Shown: positions 6,031-6,518 of the stretch, one piece after another | Position numbering within the stretch: the stretch's first letter is position 1 | Layout: every line of letters starts with the position of its first letter | Assembly: GCA_017558165.1 (NCBI GenBank) | Contig: JAFYWE010000128.1 | Span: 1-6,518, forward strand | Source of the DNA: Bacteroidaceae bacterium | GTDB lineage: Bacteria > Bacteroidota > Bacteroidia > Bacteroidales > Bacteroidaceae | Reading direction: 5' to 3' | Length of the DNA: 6,518 bases | The notes under the pieces: model-generated | Told to the model about the DNA's origin: nothing | The model's input: only the letters and a program-made list of their open reading frames with translations | Databases searched by the model: none | Made by a program: the position numbers and the translations under genes

Positions 6031-6036
6031 AAATTA
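6029..6036 (-). promoter_or_regulatory. Second putative -7 box directed toward the MATE operon
   Basis: On the minus strand this reads TAATTTTG, identical to the plus-strand box at 5955-5962. A start near 6023 would give a leader of about 270 nt to the MATE ATG, passing through the stem-loop region and the palindromic repeat. This is weaker as the main promoter than the box at 5789-5782 because the leader is long. Confidence 0.35.
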
Positions 6037-6075
6037 GGTATTTTTTTTGACAGATAAGAACGGTTTTTTGATTTT

Positions 6076-6518
6076 ATGAGCGGTGACAGGAGTGTTCTTG
6101 TAGGAATGAGCGGTGGCATTGACAGCACGGCTGTGTGCTGTATGCTGCTTGAGCAGGGTTACAGGGTCGAGGGTCTTACTTTCGTTACCTGTGATGCCGG
6201 GCTTGGCGCTGTGGAGTCGGCGGCGGCACTTGCCGCGCGTCTTGGCATCAGCCACCACGTGGCCGATGTGCGCGAGGAGTTCAAGGAACTTGTGGTGCGG
6301 CCGTTCATCGACAGTTATCTTGCAGGCTATACGCCCAATCCCTGTGTGAACTGCAATCCTACGGTGAAGTTCCGCATACTTGAGGAATGGGCCGACAGGT
6401 TGGGTTGCACATATATCGCAACCGGGCACTATGTGAGGGTTGTGAACCGTGGGGGTAACCATCATATTGTCACGGGTGATGACCATCGCAAGGACCAGAG
6501 CTATTTCCTGTGGAGGCT
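6076..6518 (+). CDS. mnmA: tRNA 2-thiouridylase MnmA-like protein (N-terminal part, partial)
   Basis: MnmA uses ATP and a sulfur donor to thiolate U34 of Lys, Glu and Gln tRNAs in the cytoplasm. The 147 codons in the window show the PP-loop SGGIDS (12-17) after VLVGM, then TPNPCVNCNPTVKF (86-99), in which Cys93 aligns with the active-site Cys of the NPDxxCN motif, YIATGHYVRV (113-122), and DDHRKDQSYFL (135-145), the family's DxxKDQSYFL signature. The right edge cuts the gene before the second catalytic Cys. The stretch between the PP-loop and Cys93 is shorter than in E. coli MnmA (LTFVTCDAGLGAVESAAALAARLGI, without the usual 10-15 extra residues), which suits a second, shorter paralogue as found in Bacteroidales. 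The ATG at 6076 fits; an in-frame ATG at 6106 would remove the start of the PP-loop. Confidence 0.88.
   Translation, partial: MSGDRSVLVGMSGGIDSTAVCCMLLEQGYRVEGLTFVTCDAGLGAVESAAALAARLGISHHVADVREEFKELVVRPFIDSYLAGYTPNPCVNCNPTVKFRILEEWADRLGCTYIATGHYVRVVNRGGNHHIVTGDDHRKDQSYFLWR

Overview
The window looks like chromosomal DNA of a member of the Bacteroidales (Bacteroidota); the genus cannot be fixed from this stretch. The evidence is a secreted protein with a type IX secretion (T9SS)-like C-terminal tail and a Q after the signal-peptide cleavage site, several matches to the Bacteroidota -7 promoter box TAnnTTTG, A-rich sequence instead of Shine-Dalgarno motifs before starts, and a ThrA-type aspartokinase, an InaA/WaaP-like kinase with an Asn-Arg-Met-Arg-Phe segment and a Cmk2-type kinase, all as seen in that group. 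No rRNA, tRNA, CRISPR array or intact transposase was found.

Layout. 1-1109 (minus) is the first 369 codons of an aspartokinase, probably the bifunctional ThrA; the rest lies beyond the left edge. A 308-bp divergent intergenic region (1110-1417) holds promoter-like boxes for both sides and a short direct repeat. 1418-2173 (plus) is a small LPS-kinase-like protein. It converges on a four-gene minus-strand cluster, and the junction is filled by a 109-bp imperfect palindrome (2169-2277) whose core is a perfect 16-bp hairpin, presumably a two-way terminator and perhaps a miniature element.

The minus-strand cluster reads in the order MATE transporter (5750-4371), cytidylate-kinase-like protein (4347-3727), YfcE-like metallophosphoesterase (3730-3242), secreted choice-of-anchor-J/T9SS-cargo protein (3229-2303). 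Gaps are 23 nt, a 4-nt ATGA overlap, and 11 nt, so the four are probably one transcript. Their joint role is not obvious: an exporter, two small cytoplasmic phosphate-handling enzymes and an exported protein.

The 325-bp divergent region 5751-6075 carries a promoter-like box for the MATE gene, a palindromic repeat of the intergenic REP-like kind (5808-5886), and a symmetrical stem-loop region (5969-6030) flanked by two inward-facing copies of the same -7 box. 6076 to the right edge (plus) is the N-terminal part of an MnmA-type tRNA 2-thiouridylase.

Most of this is ordinary chromosomal content. The least explained parts are the two intergenic palindromes, the double-promoter dyad, and the four-gene cluster's combination of functions.
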